From Desulforhopalus sp. (GTDB lineage: Bacteria > Desulfobacterota > Desulfobulbia > Desulfobulbales > Desulfocapsaceae), in NCBI GenBank assembly GCA_030247675.1, contig JAOTRX010000010.1, forward strand, positions 124,001-188,000: a stretch of DNA of 64,000 bases. The letters are read 5' to 3'. Position 1 is the first letter of the stretch. The number at the start of each line of letters is the position of its first letter. A model generated the notes under the pieces. The model ran no database searches and was not told where the DNA came from. It was given only the letters and a program-made list of their open reading frames with translations. A program made the translations under genes and the position numbers. Of the stretch, positions 24,415 through 32,959 are shown in pieces.

Positions 24415-26430
24415 CTAAGGCACCGTTGCGTGGGCAGCAAAAACCGTAGTCATGGCAAATGTTGTCGGCATAGCGATACTCTCTTCCAGTGCTGCAAAGA
24501 TTGCCGCGGTCTGCTCGTCAAGCTCTCCGGCACGTTCAAGCACCTGGCGTTTAAAGCTGTAGACAATAGAGAAAAATGCCTCGCGTCCCAGGACGGCAGC
24601 CGTTATCGGGATGGCCTCCACGGCGATATTATGCAGGCCCGTTGCGTGCATATAACCATGGAGTTTGCGGCCAACATAACGGTCGCCGCCGTTGGCTGCC
24701 TGCACCTGGGCAATGCGTTTTTCAAGATCTTCCAGCCCTTTCGGTGCCGGGTGGATAATATTGGAGCGATCATCGACATCAAGTATGGTGATGATGCCTC
24801 CCTGGCGGGTGACACGGCGCATTTCGCTCAGAACTTCGAGGGGGTTCGAAAGGTGCTGGAAGAGCAACCGGGCATAACTGAAATCGACCTCGCCATTGCC
24901 TAAAGGAATCCGGTCGCCGGTTCCTTTCAAGAATCGACACCGATTCTCCAGGCCTTGGCTGGCAACGAGCGTTTTCGCTTTCTGTCGCAGGAGATCTTCG
25001 GGCTCAACACCGGTGACAATGGCCTTCGGCAGACGTTGAGCGATAAGGAGCGAAGTGACACCTGGCCCGGAACCGAGGTCGAGAACCTTTGCCCCGTCGG
25101 CGAGGCCGAGGCCGCCAAGCACGGCAAATTCAAGGTCGGCACCTATAGTTGCCTGGCTTATCAGGCGCTTGGATTCACCTTCCTGATCGCCAAGGGTACG
25201 AAAGCGGTAGGATTCTGCTCGGCCTTGCACCTTGCCGGCGTCAGCCGGTGCTGCCTCGGCAGGTCGGTTGACCCGCAGCGCAAGCCTCGATGGCCCGGCA
25301 AGAAGAACCGCCTCATCGGTGAGATTGACAAATCGCCCGGCAATGGTCTTTAAAAGCCTTTTGGCAAGCTTGAGTCCGAGCCCCATATCCGCCCGACCGA
25401 TTCGGTCCAGGAAGTCAAAGGGCAGGAGGAAGGCTTGCGAATTCTCGAGGGCGACAAGGCTCGCCGTCCTTCGTACCCCGCTGATACTGGCAATTTCGCC
25501 AAATGGCTCGCCTGGGAAAACGACATTGATGATCCTGGAATCCTCTCCGGCGGCCACCTCGACCCCCAGACAGCCGGACAACAGTACCCCCATTCCTCTC
25601 TCGGTCTCACCGCGGTGGTACACATATTCACCGGAGGCAAAGGCTATTTCCGAAAGACGATGTCCAACAATTTGTTGTTCCTCTGCAGACAGGCCAAAAA
25701 AAAGATGATCATTGCGGGTTGTGTCGGTGCTGGTGGCATGGGCAAGTCGAGCCCAGAGGTGATGCACTGGTATCCGGGAAAAGCCAGGTCTCTTGAAATC
25801 CGGAAATCGCTCGGCAATCTTTCTGGCTGTGGCGCCATGGTCGTTGAGATCCTTTATGCATATTCTGGCCAGAGGGCTCTTGATTTCATTCAGATAGGTG
25901 AAATCGCGGAGACAGTGGACAACCGGGACACGAATACCAACATCAATTCTGAAATTTTCCGTGTATGGCCGATAGCCAAGTTGATAATAAAAGGAAACGA
26001 GATTGAGGGCGCAGTACGAAATACCGACAAGAACCCCCTCGTTGAGATAGTGTTGGTAGAGGGCTGCAATGAGCAGCGAGGCGACGGTCTTTCCCCTGGC
26101 TTCGGGAGCGACGGCAAAGTGTGATGCGTATCCGACACCATTGCCGGTAAACAGCTCGATCAACTTCTCCGGTTGTAAATGCCTTTGGAGGGAGTCGGAA
26201 AGCTTTGTTTTTCCAAGAATATTGGCACGTACACAGCCAAGGATCCGGTCGGAATCATCGACGGCGATGAAGTGATGTGCCGTGTCATCAAGGTCATCCT
26301 TCATAATTCGGCGTTGGTGATCCATGCCCGCCATAGACCGGCGAAATTCATTTGACCAGATTTCATATAAGAATCGGTAAATATTTTCACGGTCTTGATT
26401 ACTCTGCGATTGCATGACACGGATGGCCAT
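24415..26430 (-). CDS. Three-domain fusion: GNAT acyltransferase - cyclic-nucleotide-binding - SAM methyltransferase
   Basis: The 671-residue protein joins three domains. Residues ~1-185 have a GNAT or autoinducer-synthase-like acyltransferase fold (RILGCVRANILGK, HFAVAPEARGKTVASLLIAALY). Residues ~243-365 form a CRP-type cyclic-nucleotide-binding domain; its phosphate cassette PFGEIASISGVRRTAS is intact, including the Arg and the Ala-Ser. Residues ~425-600 form a class I methyltransferase with motif I VLDLGSGPGVTS and a VDFSYARLLFQHLSNP post-motif. This suggests acyl transfer and methylation, perhaps on one small molecule, gated by a cyclic nucleotide. No substrate is evident. The start at 26430 follows GAGGTG. 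The gene stands alone. Confidence 0.8.
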   Translation of the reverse strand: MAIRVMQSQSNQDRENIYRFLYEIWSNEFRRSMAGMDHQRRIMKDDLDDTAHHFIAVDDSDRILGCVRANILGKTKLSDSLQRHLQPEKLIELFTGNGVGYASHFAVAPEARGKTVASLLIAALYQHYLNEGVLVGISYCALNLVSFYYQLGYRPYTENFRIDVGIRVPVVHCLRDFTYLNEIKSPLARICIKDLNDHGATARKIAERFPDFKRPGFSRIPVHHLWARLAHATSTDTTRNDHLFFGLSAEEQQIVGHRLSEIAFASGEYVYHRGETERGMGVLLSGCLGVEVAAGEDSRIINVVFPGEPFGEIASISGVRRTASLVALENSQAFLLPFDFLDRIGRADMGLGLKLAKRLLKTIAGRFVNLTDEAVLLAGPSRLALRVNRPAEAAPADAGKVQGRAESYRFRTLGDQEGESKRLISQATIGADLEFAVLGGLGLADGAKVLDLGSGPGVTSLLIAQRLPKAIVTGVEPEDLLRQKAKTLVASQGLENRCRFLKGTGDRIPLGNGEVDFSYARLLFQHLSNPLEVLSEMRRVTRQGGIITILDVDDRSNIIHPAPKGLEDLEKRIAQVQAANGGDRYVGRKLHGYMHATGLHNIAVEAIPITAAVLGREAFFSIVYSFKRQVLERAGELDEQTAAIFAALEESIAMPTTFAMTTVFAAHATVP

Positions 26431-26657
26431 AACCCACCTCAATGATAGCTTTCACTCCTTCCTCTCGGAAAGCAAGTTTTCCGGTCCGAGGACGAAAGTC
26501 TTTAATGGCCTTAGATCACTAGGCTCATTGGTGTATTTGGATTTTCGCGTTTATAAAGTGCCTTGCCCTTATTGCCAAGCCCGTAGTTTATACCCACACC
26601 GGACAAAGCCTCATCATTAAGGAAGCGCCCAGCCCCACAAATCCAAAGCTCCTCTTG

Positions 26658-27458
26658 TTATTTAAGTACAGCCTTTTCAAGGTGATAGCCGCTCTTGGCG
26701 GTGGCGTTAGGCATCAGCACCCCTCCTTTGGCCATCAAGGTGCCGGGGCTGGTCACCGAGTTGCAGCCGGTTTGGCAGGCATCGCCAAGGACGGCGCCGA
26801 GCTTCTTCATCTCGGTATCGATGCGGTGGCCTTGATGGAAGATGGTGATGGTCCCCGGCAGGAAGCGCAGGTTGGCGAATTTGGTGCCGGCGCCGAGGTT
26901 GGTGTCGTTACCGAGAATCGAGTCGCCGAGGTAGGCGAAGTGCCCGGCTTTGGCGTCGTTGAGAAAGATCGAGTGTTTGATTTCGGTGGTATGGCCGAGG
27001 ACGCAGCGTTTGCCGGCCAGGCAGTAGCCGCGCAGGTAGGCGCCCTGGCGGACCTCGGTGTGGTCGCCGATGATCGCCGGTGATTTAATCATCGCCCCGC
27101 TTTCCACCAGTACCCCGCGGCCAATGGCAATCTTTCGGCCCATGAGCACCGCTCCGGCCATAATCAGCGAGGCCCCCTCCAGCACCGTACCCGCCAGGCT
27201 GATCTTCAATTTGCCTTTGGTCGTATCGCCGTAGACGATTTCCGCCTCCGTCCCCGGGATGGCACGGCCCTCGTGGATGATGACATGGCCGGGCAGGGGG
27301 ATGCCGTCACCGATCAGGGTGCGGTCGTATTCCGGGTAGGAATAGCCGTCCATATTGTTCTTCAGGTCGGCGAGCGGCTGCCAGACGTAGGAGGTCGGGG
27401 TGAAGAAGTTGCTGCAAGGGAAGTCGGCAAGGTCAAAAAACGATTGCACGGTCAACAT
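26658..27458 (-). CDS. Left-handed beta-helix (GlmU C-terminal-like) hexapeptide protein
   Basis: A 266-residue protein whose residues ~75-250 are hexapeptide repeats (LAGTVLEGASLIMAGAVLMG, AIGRGVLVESGAMIKSPAIIG). They include GAYLRGYCLAGKRCVLGHTTEIKHSIF and GTKFANLR, typical of the acetyltransferase half of GlmU-like sugar-1-phosphate enzymes. The N-terminal pyrophosphorylase domain is absent. It may acetylate a sugar phosphate or act as a nucleotide-sugar accessory protein. The ATG at 27458 follows GAGGAAATT. It is divergent from lon with no operon partner. Confidence 0.75.
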   Translation of the reverse strand: MLTVQSFFDLADFPCSNFFTPTSYVWQPLADLKNNMDGYSYPEYDRTLIGDGIPLPGHVIIHEGRAIPGTEAEIVYGDTTKGKLKISLAGTVLEGASLIMAGAVLMGRKIAIGRGVLVESGAMIKSPAIIGDHTEVRQGAYLRGYCLAGKRCVLGHTTEIKHSIFLNDAKAGHFAYLGDSILGNDTNLGAGTKFANLRFLPGTITIFHQGHRIDTEMKKLGAVLGDACQTGCNSVTSPGTLMAKGGVLMPNATAKSGYHLEKAVLK

Positions 27459-27585
27459 AATTTCCTCATTTAAATATAGGCTGGTGGGCAAACTATCCGG
27501 TTGTTTTGCCTTTCACTATGCGAAAATCTCGGCAAGACTTCAAGGGAAAAGCGGCGGGGAAGGGCGGCTGTGGTATAAACCCGGC

Positions 27586-27614
27586 TTGACTTAAGTTGTC
27601 CGGATGTTTAGTAT
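27586..27614 (+). promoter_or_regulatory. Candidate sigma-70 promoter of lon
   Basis: TTGACT (27586-27591) and TAGTAT (27609-27614) are separated by exactly 17 bases, about 150 bases before the lon start. The implied long leader is otherwise featureless. No clear heat-shock (sigma-32) element was found. Confidence 0.45.
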
Positions 27615-27763
27615 TTCCGAGGTTTTTCTCGGCAGAAGGGTGGTTTTGGTTGCTATCTATTTGAATAGAGAGATAATTACAGTACAATACGAGCAGATTC
27701 AAGAAACTGATTTGAATGCGGCGCGGGTAAGAGCCCGAAGCCCTTGTTACGCAGGAGGTTTGA

Positions 27764-30193
27764 GTGGAATTTAATGATTCATTAAGCATTGGCATGGACG
27801 ATTTTTCCAATAACGAAGATATGGAAATTCCGGAAGTTCTGCCGATGATGGCGGTTCGCGATGTGGTAGTCTTCAACTATATGATTATCCCGCTGTTTGT
27901 CGGCCGTCCCGGTTCGGTCGAGGCCGTCAACGAGGCCCTGGGGGCCAATAAACTGCTGATGCTCGTCACCCAGAAAGACGCCACCAAGGATAATCCCGAC
28001 AAGGAAGATCTCTATCAGGTGGGGATGGTTTGCATGGTCATGCGAACCTTGAAGCTGCCCGATGGACGGCTGAAGGTGCTCGTGCAGGCGATGTCCAAGG
28101 CCAGGATCAAGAGCTTTATCCGCACCGAGCCGTCCTACCAGGTGTCGGTCGAGGTCATCGAAGAGACCGAGGTCAAGGAGATTACCGTTGTCACCGAGGC
28201 CCTGATGCGATCGGTGCGCGAGCAGACGGAGAAGATCATGTCGCTGCGCGGCATTCTCTCCGCCGACCTGATGATGATCATCAATAATATCGAGGAGCCC
28301 GGCCGTCTGGCCGATCTGGTTGGTTCGAACCTGCGGCTGAAGATTGCCGAGTCGCAGCTCATTCTTGAAGAGACCGACCCGGAGAAGCGCCTCAAGCTGG
28401 TCAGCGACCTGCTCACCAAGGAACTGGAGGTATCGACGGTCCAAGCGAAGATCCAGAATGACGCGAAGGAGGAGATGAGCAAGTCGCAGCGCGAATATTT
28501 CCTCCGCGAGCAGCTGCACGCCCTGCAGAAAGAGCTCGGCGATGTCGATGATCGCACCCAGGAGATCGACGAGCTGGAGCGCAAGCTGAAAAAGATGAAG
28601 ATGCCGAAGAGCATCCGCAAGGAGGCCTTGAAACAGCTCAGCCGGATGGAGATGATGCACCCCGACTCCTCCGAGGCGACGATCATCCGCACCTATATCG
28701 ACTGGATTATTGACGTGCCCTGGAAGAAGAGCACGGTCGACATACTCGATCTGGTGGCGGCCAAGCAGGTTCTCGACGACGACCACCACGGTCTCGATAA
28801 GGTGAAGGAGCGGATCCTCGAATATCTGGCGGTACGCAAACTCAATCCGGGCACCAAGGGGCCGATCCTCTGCTTTGTCGGCCCTCCGGGCGTTGGCAAG
28901 ACCTCACTTGGGCAGAGTATCGCCCGGGCTATGGGGCGGAAATTCTACCGGCTGTCGCTTGGCGGCATGCGCGACGAGGCGGAGATCCGCGGTCACCGGC
29001 GCACTTATATCGGTGCCATGCCCGGGCGGATTGTCCAGGGCCTGAAAACCGTTGCCTCCAATAACCCGGTCTTTATGATGGACGAGATCGACAAGATTGG
29101 TTCCGACTACCGCGGCGATCCTTCGTCGGCACTTCTGGAAGTGCTTGATCCGGAACAGAATTTCGAGTTCTCCGATCACTATATGAACCTGCCCATCGAT
29201 CTGTCGAAGGTCATGTTCATTACCACCGCCAATATGAGTGACACCATCCCCAGTCCGCTGCTCGACCGGATGGAGGTTATTCGTCTGTCCGGGTATACCC
29301 TTGAAGAAAAGGTGGTTATCGCCAGGAAGTACCTGCTGCCCCGGCAGATCAAGCAAAACGGTCTCAAGGCCAGCCAGCTGAAGATGGATGATGAGATCCT
29401 GCAATACATCACCACCCACTATACCTATGAGGCCGGCCTGAGAAACCTTGAGCGGGAGATCGGCAAGGTATGCCGGAAGACGGCACGCAAAATCGCTGAA
29501 GGCGGTAAAGGGCCCTATGTCATCACCGGCCGCAATATCGACCGCTATCTTGGGCCGCCGAAGACCATCCCCGAATCGGAGATCGAGCGGCTTGAGCAGC
29601 CCGGTCTGGTCACCGGCCTGGCCTGGACCGAGGTGGGCGGGGAGATCCTGCAGATCGAGGTCAATCTCATGCCCGGCAAGGGCAAGTTGACCCTCACTGG
29701 CCAGCTCGGTGATGTCATGAAGGAGTCGGCCCAGGCGGCGCTCACCTATTGCCGCAGCCGTTCGGCGGAATTGGGGCTTGCCGAGGATCATTTCGAGAAG
29801 ATCGACATCCACATCCATGTGCCCGCCGGGGCCACCCCGAAGGACGGCCCGTCCGCCGGTATCACCATGGCCACCGCTTTGTATTCGGCAATCACCGGCA
29901 AGACGGTCATCGGCAAGCTGGCGATGACTGGCGAGGTCACCCTCCGCGGCCGCGTCCTGCCGATCGGCGGTCTGAAGGAAAAGGCCCTGGCCGCCCTGCG
30001 TGCCGGGATCAACAAGGTCATCATTCCCGATCAGAACAAGAAGGATCTGGAAGAAATCCCCAAGGATATCCGCGAGAAGATGGAGTTCTTCCCGGTCAAG
30101 GACATGGACGAGGTGGTACGGATAGCCTTTGCCGGCGCTTCTCAGAAAAAAGCCAAAAAGGCCGCTGTGAAGCAGAGTTCGACTGGAGTCTGA
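27764..30193 (+). CDS. lon: ATP-dependent Lon protease
   Basis: An 809-residue LonA protease that unfolds and degrades damaged and regulatory proteins in the cytoplasm. Domains in order: N-terminal LAN substrate domain (LPMMAVRDVVVFNYMIIPLFVGR), coiled coil (QREYFLREQLHALQKELGD), AAA+ ATPase with Walker A GPPGVGKTS and Walker B MDEIDKIG, sensor region, and a C-terminal Ser-Lys protease with catalytic Ser in KDGPSAGITMATAL and Lys in PIGGLKEKALAA. The start is GTG at 27764 after AGGAGG. It is followed after 6 bases by mltG. Length is usual for the family. Confidence 0.97.
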   Translation: MEFNDSLSIGMDDFSNNEDMEIPEVLPMMAVRDVVVFNYMIIPLFVGRPGSVEAVNEALGANKLLMLVTQKDATKDNPDKEDLYQVGMVCMVMRTLKLPDGRLKVLVQAMSKARIKSFIRTEPSYQVSVEVIEETEVKEITVVTEALMRSVREQTEKIMSLRGILSADLMMIINNIEEPGRLADLVGSNLRLKIAESQLILEETDPEKRLKLVSDLLTKELEVSTVQAKIQNDAKEEMSKSQREYFLREQLHALQKELGDVDDRTQEIDELERKLKKMKMPKSIRKEALKQLSRMEMMHPDSSEATIIRTYIDWIIDVPWKKSTVDILDLVAAKQVLDDDHHGLDKVKERILEYLAVRKLNPGTKGPILCFVGPPGVGKTSLGQSIARAMGRKFYRLSLGGMRDEAEIRGHRRTYIGAMPGRIVQGLKTVASNNPVFMMDEIDKIGSDYRGDPSSALLEVLDPEQNFEFSDHYMNLPIDLSKVMFITTANMSDTIPSPLLDRMEVIRLSGYTLEEKVVIARKYLLPRQIKQNGLKASQLKMDDEILQYITTHYTYEAGLRNLEREIGKVCRKTARKIAEGGKGPYVITGRNIDRYLGPPKTIPESEIERLEQPGLVTGLAWTEVGGEILQIEVNLMPGKGKLTLTGQLGDVMKESAQAALTYCRSRSAELGLAEDHFEKIDIHIHVPAGATPKDGPSAGITMATALYSAITGKTVIGKLAMTGEVTLRGRVLPIGGLKEKALAALRAGINKVIIPDQNKKDLEEIPKDIREKMEFFPVKDMDEVVRIAFAGASQKKAKKAAVKQSSTGV

Positions 30194-30199
30194 TTCTAA

Positions 30200-31234
30200 T
30201 TGCCAGTGAAACCTGTAATATTTTCGCTTCTAAAGAGGATTGTCCTCGTGGCAATCCTCTGTTGTATTATACCGGTGCTGCTTCTTTCCGGCTGGCTCGC
30301 CCTGTATGGCCTTCGTCCCGGCCCGCAGGCCCGCTGGGAAAATGCCGTGGTCACCATCCCCCGTGGTTCATCCATTCAGGGAATAGCCGCCATTCTCGCG
30401 GAAAAGCGGATCATTGACGAGGATCTGCGCTTTTTCATCCTGGCGAAGGTCTCCGGCTATGGCGGTATGCTGAAGGCCGGTGAATTTCGCCTCGATACCG
30501 GCAAGAATCCCCTGGAAGTATTAAAGATGCTGGCTGCGGCCAAGCCGATTCAACACTCCGTCACCATCCGTGAGGGGCTGCGGGCAAGCGAGATCGCGGC
30601 AATCTTTGCCGAGGGCGGCTGGTTTGATCCGCGCAGCTTCGCCAACCTGCTGGTCGATAAGGAGTTTATCGCCAAACAGGGCCTGGCCGGGGTGGACAGC
30701 CTGGAGGGCTACCTGTATCCCGACACCTACATCCTGACGAGAGACGGCCGGGGGGCGGAAAAGATCATGAGCCTTATGGTCGGCCGTTTCAACAAGGTCT
30801 GGGAAGAGATCACCGCCAAGCACGGCGAAAAACCTGACCGGGAAAAAACGGTGGTCCTGGCTTCTATGGTCGAAAAAGAGACCGGGGCCGCGGCCGAGCG
30901 GCCTCTCATCGCCGGAGTGTTTCTCAACCGCTTGCAGCAGGGGATGCGCCTGCAATCCGACCCGACGGTGGTCTACGGCCTGGAACATTTCTCCGGAACA
31001 ATTACCCGCGCCGACCTGCAGACGGCAACTCCGTATAATACCTATGTCGTCGCCGGACTGCCCGCCGGACCGATTTGCAGCCCCGGCAAGGAGGCCCTGC
31101 TGGCGGTGCTTGCCCCGACGCCGACCAGAGACTTGTACTTTGTGTCAAAAAATGACGGGACCCACCATTTTTCTGAAACTCTTGCCGAACACAACAATGC
31201 CGTGCAACGCTATCAACGCCGGAAGGTCAAGTAG
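30200..31234 (+). CDS. mltG: Endolytic murein transglycosylase MltG
   Basis: A 344-residue YceG-like protein with one N-terminal membrane anchor (IVLVAILCCIIPVLLLSGWLALYG), then a LysM-like part (VVTIPRGSSIQGIAAIL) and the lytic domain. Typical motifs are DSLEGYLYPDTYIL, ASMVEKETGAAAERPLIAGVFLNRLQQGMRLQSDPTVVYG (catalytic Glu in EKET), and NTYVVAGLPAGPICSPG. It cuts nascent glycan strands at the cytoplasmic membrane. The start is TTG at 30200 or GTG two codons later; the ribosome site is weak, so coupling with lon is possible. Confidence 0.92.
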   Translation: MPVKPVIFSLLKRIVLVAILCCIIPVLLLSGWLALYGLRPGPQARWENAVVTIPRGSSIQGIAAILAEKRIIDEDLRFFILAKVSGYGGMLKAGEFRLDTGKNPLEVLKMLAAAKPIQHSVTIREGLRASEIAAIFAEGGWFDPRSFANLLVDKEFIAKQGLAGVDSLEGYLYPDTYILTRDGRGAEKIMSLMVGRFNKVWEEITAKHGEKPDREKTVVLASMVEKETGAAAERPLIAGVFLNRLQQGMRLQSDPTVVYGLEHFSGTITRADLQTATPYNTYVVAGLPAGPICSPGKEALLAVLAPTPTRDLYFVSKNDGTHHFSETLAEHNNAVQRYQRRKVK

Positions 31235-31288
31235 TTTCCGGGGTACAGGGTGCGGAAGAACATCGCAGTGCTATAAAGGGAGAAGACG

Positions 31289-32938
31289 GTGAAGATTGCC
31301 CTCATTCAGCTGAATCCGGTTATCGGTGATTTTGAGAACAATTGCGCGAAGATAGTCGAATGGGCCGGGAAGGCCAGGGCGCGGGGCTGCAGTCTGGCGA
31401 TTTTTCCGGAACTGGCAATCTCCGGCTATCCGCCCCAGGACCTTCTCGAAAGACCGTCTTTTCTTCTGGCACACGACCGTGCTGTGGCAAGGCTTATTTG
31501 CGAGCTCCCCCAGGATATCGATGTCATGTTCGGCTGTTTTGAAAAGCGGGACGGCCAGCGGGGCAAGGCTCTGTATAACACCGCCCTGGTCGCCCGGCAG
31601 GGCAAAATCGTCTACCGGGCCCATAAGCAATTGCTGCCCTCCTACGACGTCTTTGATGAAACAAGGTATTTCGAGCCGGGACAACCTTCCGGGCTGTATC
31701 AGGTGCAGGGCCTGACTTTCGGTGTCACTGTTTGTGAAGATGTGTGGAGCGACGAGGTCAACCAATACCAGGTGCAACCGGTTGCCGACATCGTTGCCAG
31801 GGCGAAACAAAAGGGGCTGAAAATCGATGCCCTTATCAACATCTCGGCCTCGCCTTTTCAGCGCGATAAAGAAAAGATCCGCAAAGGGATTTTTGAGAAA
31901 ATCTGCCGGTCGCACGGCCTGCCCTTTCTCTACTGCAACCAGATCGGCGGCCAAGATTCCCTGCTTTTCGACGGACGGAGCCTGGTCATGGACAGCAGCG
32001 GCACGACCGTCGCCCAGGCCCATGGTTTCTGCGAAGACATGATTCTTGTCGACAGCGACGGCTGGCAGGGTGAGATGCATGGCGCGCCGCTGATCTCCGA
32101 GCAGGAGGCGGTGTACCGGGGGCTGTGTATGGGGCTTGGTGATTATGTGCGCAAATGTGGCTTTTCTTCGGTGGTTCTCGGCTTGTCAGGCGGTATTGAC
32201 TCCGCCCTGACGGCAGCCATTGCCGTCGATGCCCTGGGACCGGACAAGGTCCTGGGAGTGGCTCTGCCTTCTCCGTACAGTTCGCCTGATTCCATGGAAG
32301 ATGCCCAGCAGCTAGCCGCAAACCTCGGCTGTCGCTTTACTGTCTTGCCGATTGCCGAGTTGTTTGACACCTTTCGCAGTAACCTTGCCGGACTCTTTGC
32401 AGGACTTGGCGAGGACATCACCGAACAGAACCTTCAGGCGCGCATCAGGGGCAATCTGCTGATGGCCTTATCCAATAAATTTGGTCATTTGCTCCTCACC
32501 ACCGGCAACAAGAGTGAAATGGCCGTCGGCTATTGCACCCTCTACGGCGATATGAGCGGTGGTCTGGCGGTGATTTCCGATGTTCCCAAACAGCTGGTCT
32601 ATGAGCTGGCGGCCTACGTCAACAGAAACCGCGAGATCATCCCGGAGAGGACCATTACCAAGGCGCCGACCGCCGAACTGAAGCCGGACCAGAAGGACCA
32701 GGACGATCTGCCGCCCTATGAGGTCCTTGATCAGATCCTCGAATTGCATCTCGAACAAGGCAAGGGCCGGGCAGAGATCGTCGCCCTCGGTTTTGCCGAC
32801 AAAATGGTCAGCGACATTTTGCGCCGGGTACGCATCAATGAATATAAGCGCAAACAGGCGCCAATGGGCCTGAAGGTGACCACCAAGGCCTTCGGCTATG
32901 GCCGCCGCTACCCGAATGTCCAGAATTTCCGGGAATAA
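31289..32938 (+). CDS. nadE: Glutamine-dependent NAD+ synthetase
   Basis: A 549-residue two-domain enzyme that makes NAD+ from deamido-NAD+, ATP and glutamine. The N-terminal nitrilase-type glutaminase has the Glu (FPELAISGYPPQDLLE), Lys (YRAHKQLLPSYDVFDE) and Cys (FGVTVCEDVW) triad. The C-terminal synthetase has the P-loop LGLSGGIDSALTAAIA and TGNKSEMAVGY. The start is GTG at 31289 after AAAGGGAGAAG. It lies in the same direction as mltG and hflX. Confidence 0.96.
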   Translation: MKIALIQLNPVIGDFENNCAKIVEWAGKARARGCSLAIFPELAISGYPPQDLLERPSFLLAHDRAVARLICELPQDIDVMFGCFEKRDGQRGKALYNTALVARQGKIVYRAHKQLLPSYDVFDETRYFEPGQPSGLYQVQGLTFGVTVCEDVWSDEVNQYQVQPVADIVARAKQKGLKIDALINISASPFQRDKEKIRKGIFEKICRSHGLPFLYCNQIGGQDSLLFDGRSLVMDSSGTTVAQAHGFCEDMILVDSDGWQGEMHGAPLISEQEAVYRGLCMGLGDYVRKCGFSSVVLGLSGGIDSALTAAIAVDALGPDKVLGVALPSPYSSPDSMEDAQQLAANLGCRFTVLPIAELFDTFRSNLAGLFAGLGEDITEQNLQARIRGNLLMALSNKFGHLLLTTGNKSEMAVGYCTLYGDMSGGLAVISDVPKQLVYELAAYVNRNREIIPERTITKAPTAELKPDQKDQDDLPPYEVLDQILELHLEQGKGRAEIVALGFADKMVSDILRRVRINEYKRKQAPMGLKVTTKAFGYGRRYPNVQNFRE

Positions 32939-32959
32939 AACAATCAGCGAGGTGCTGCC

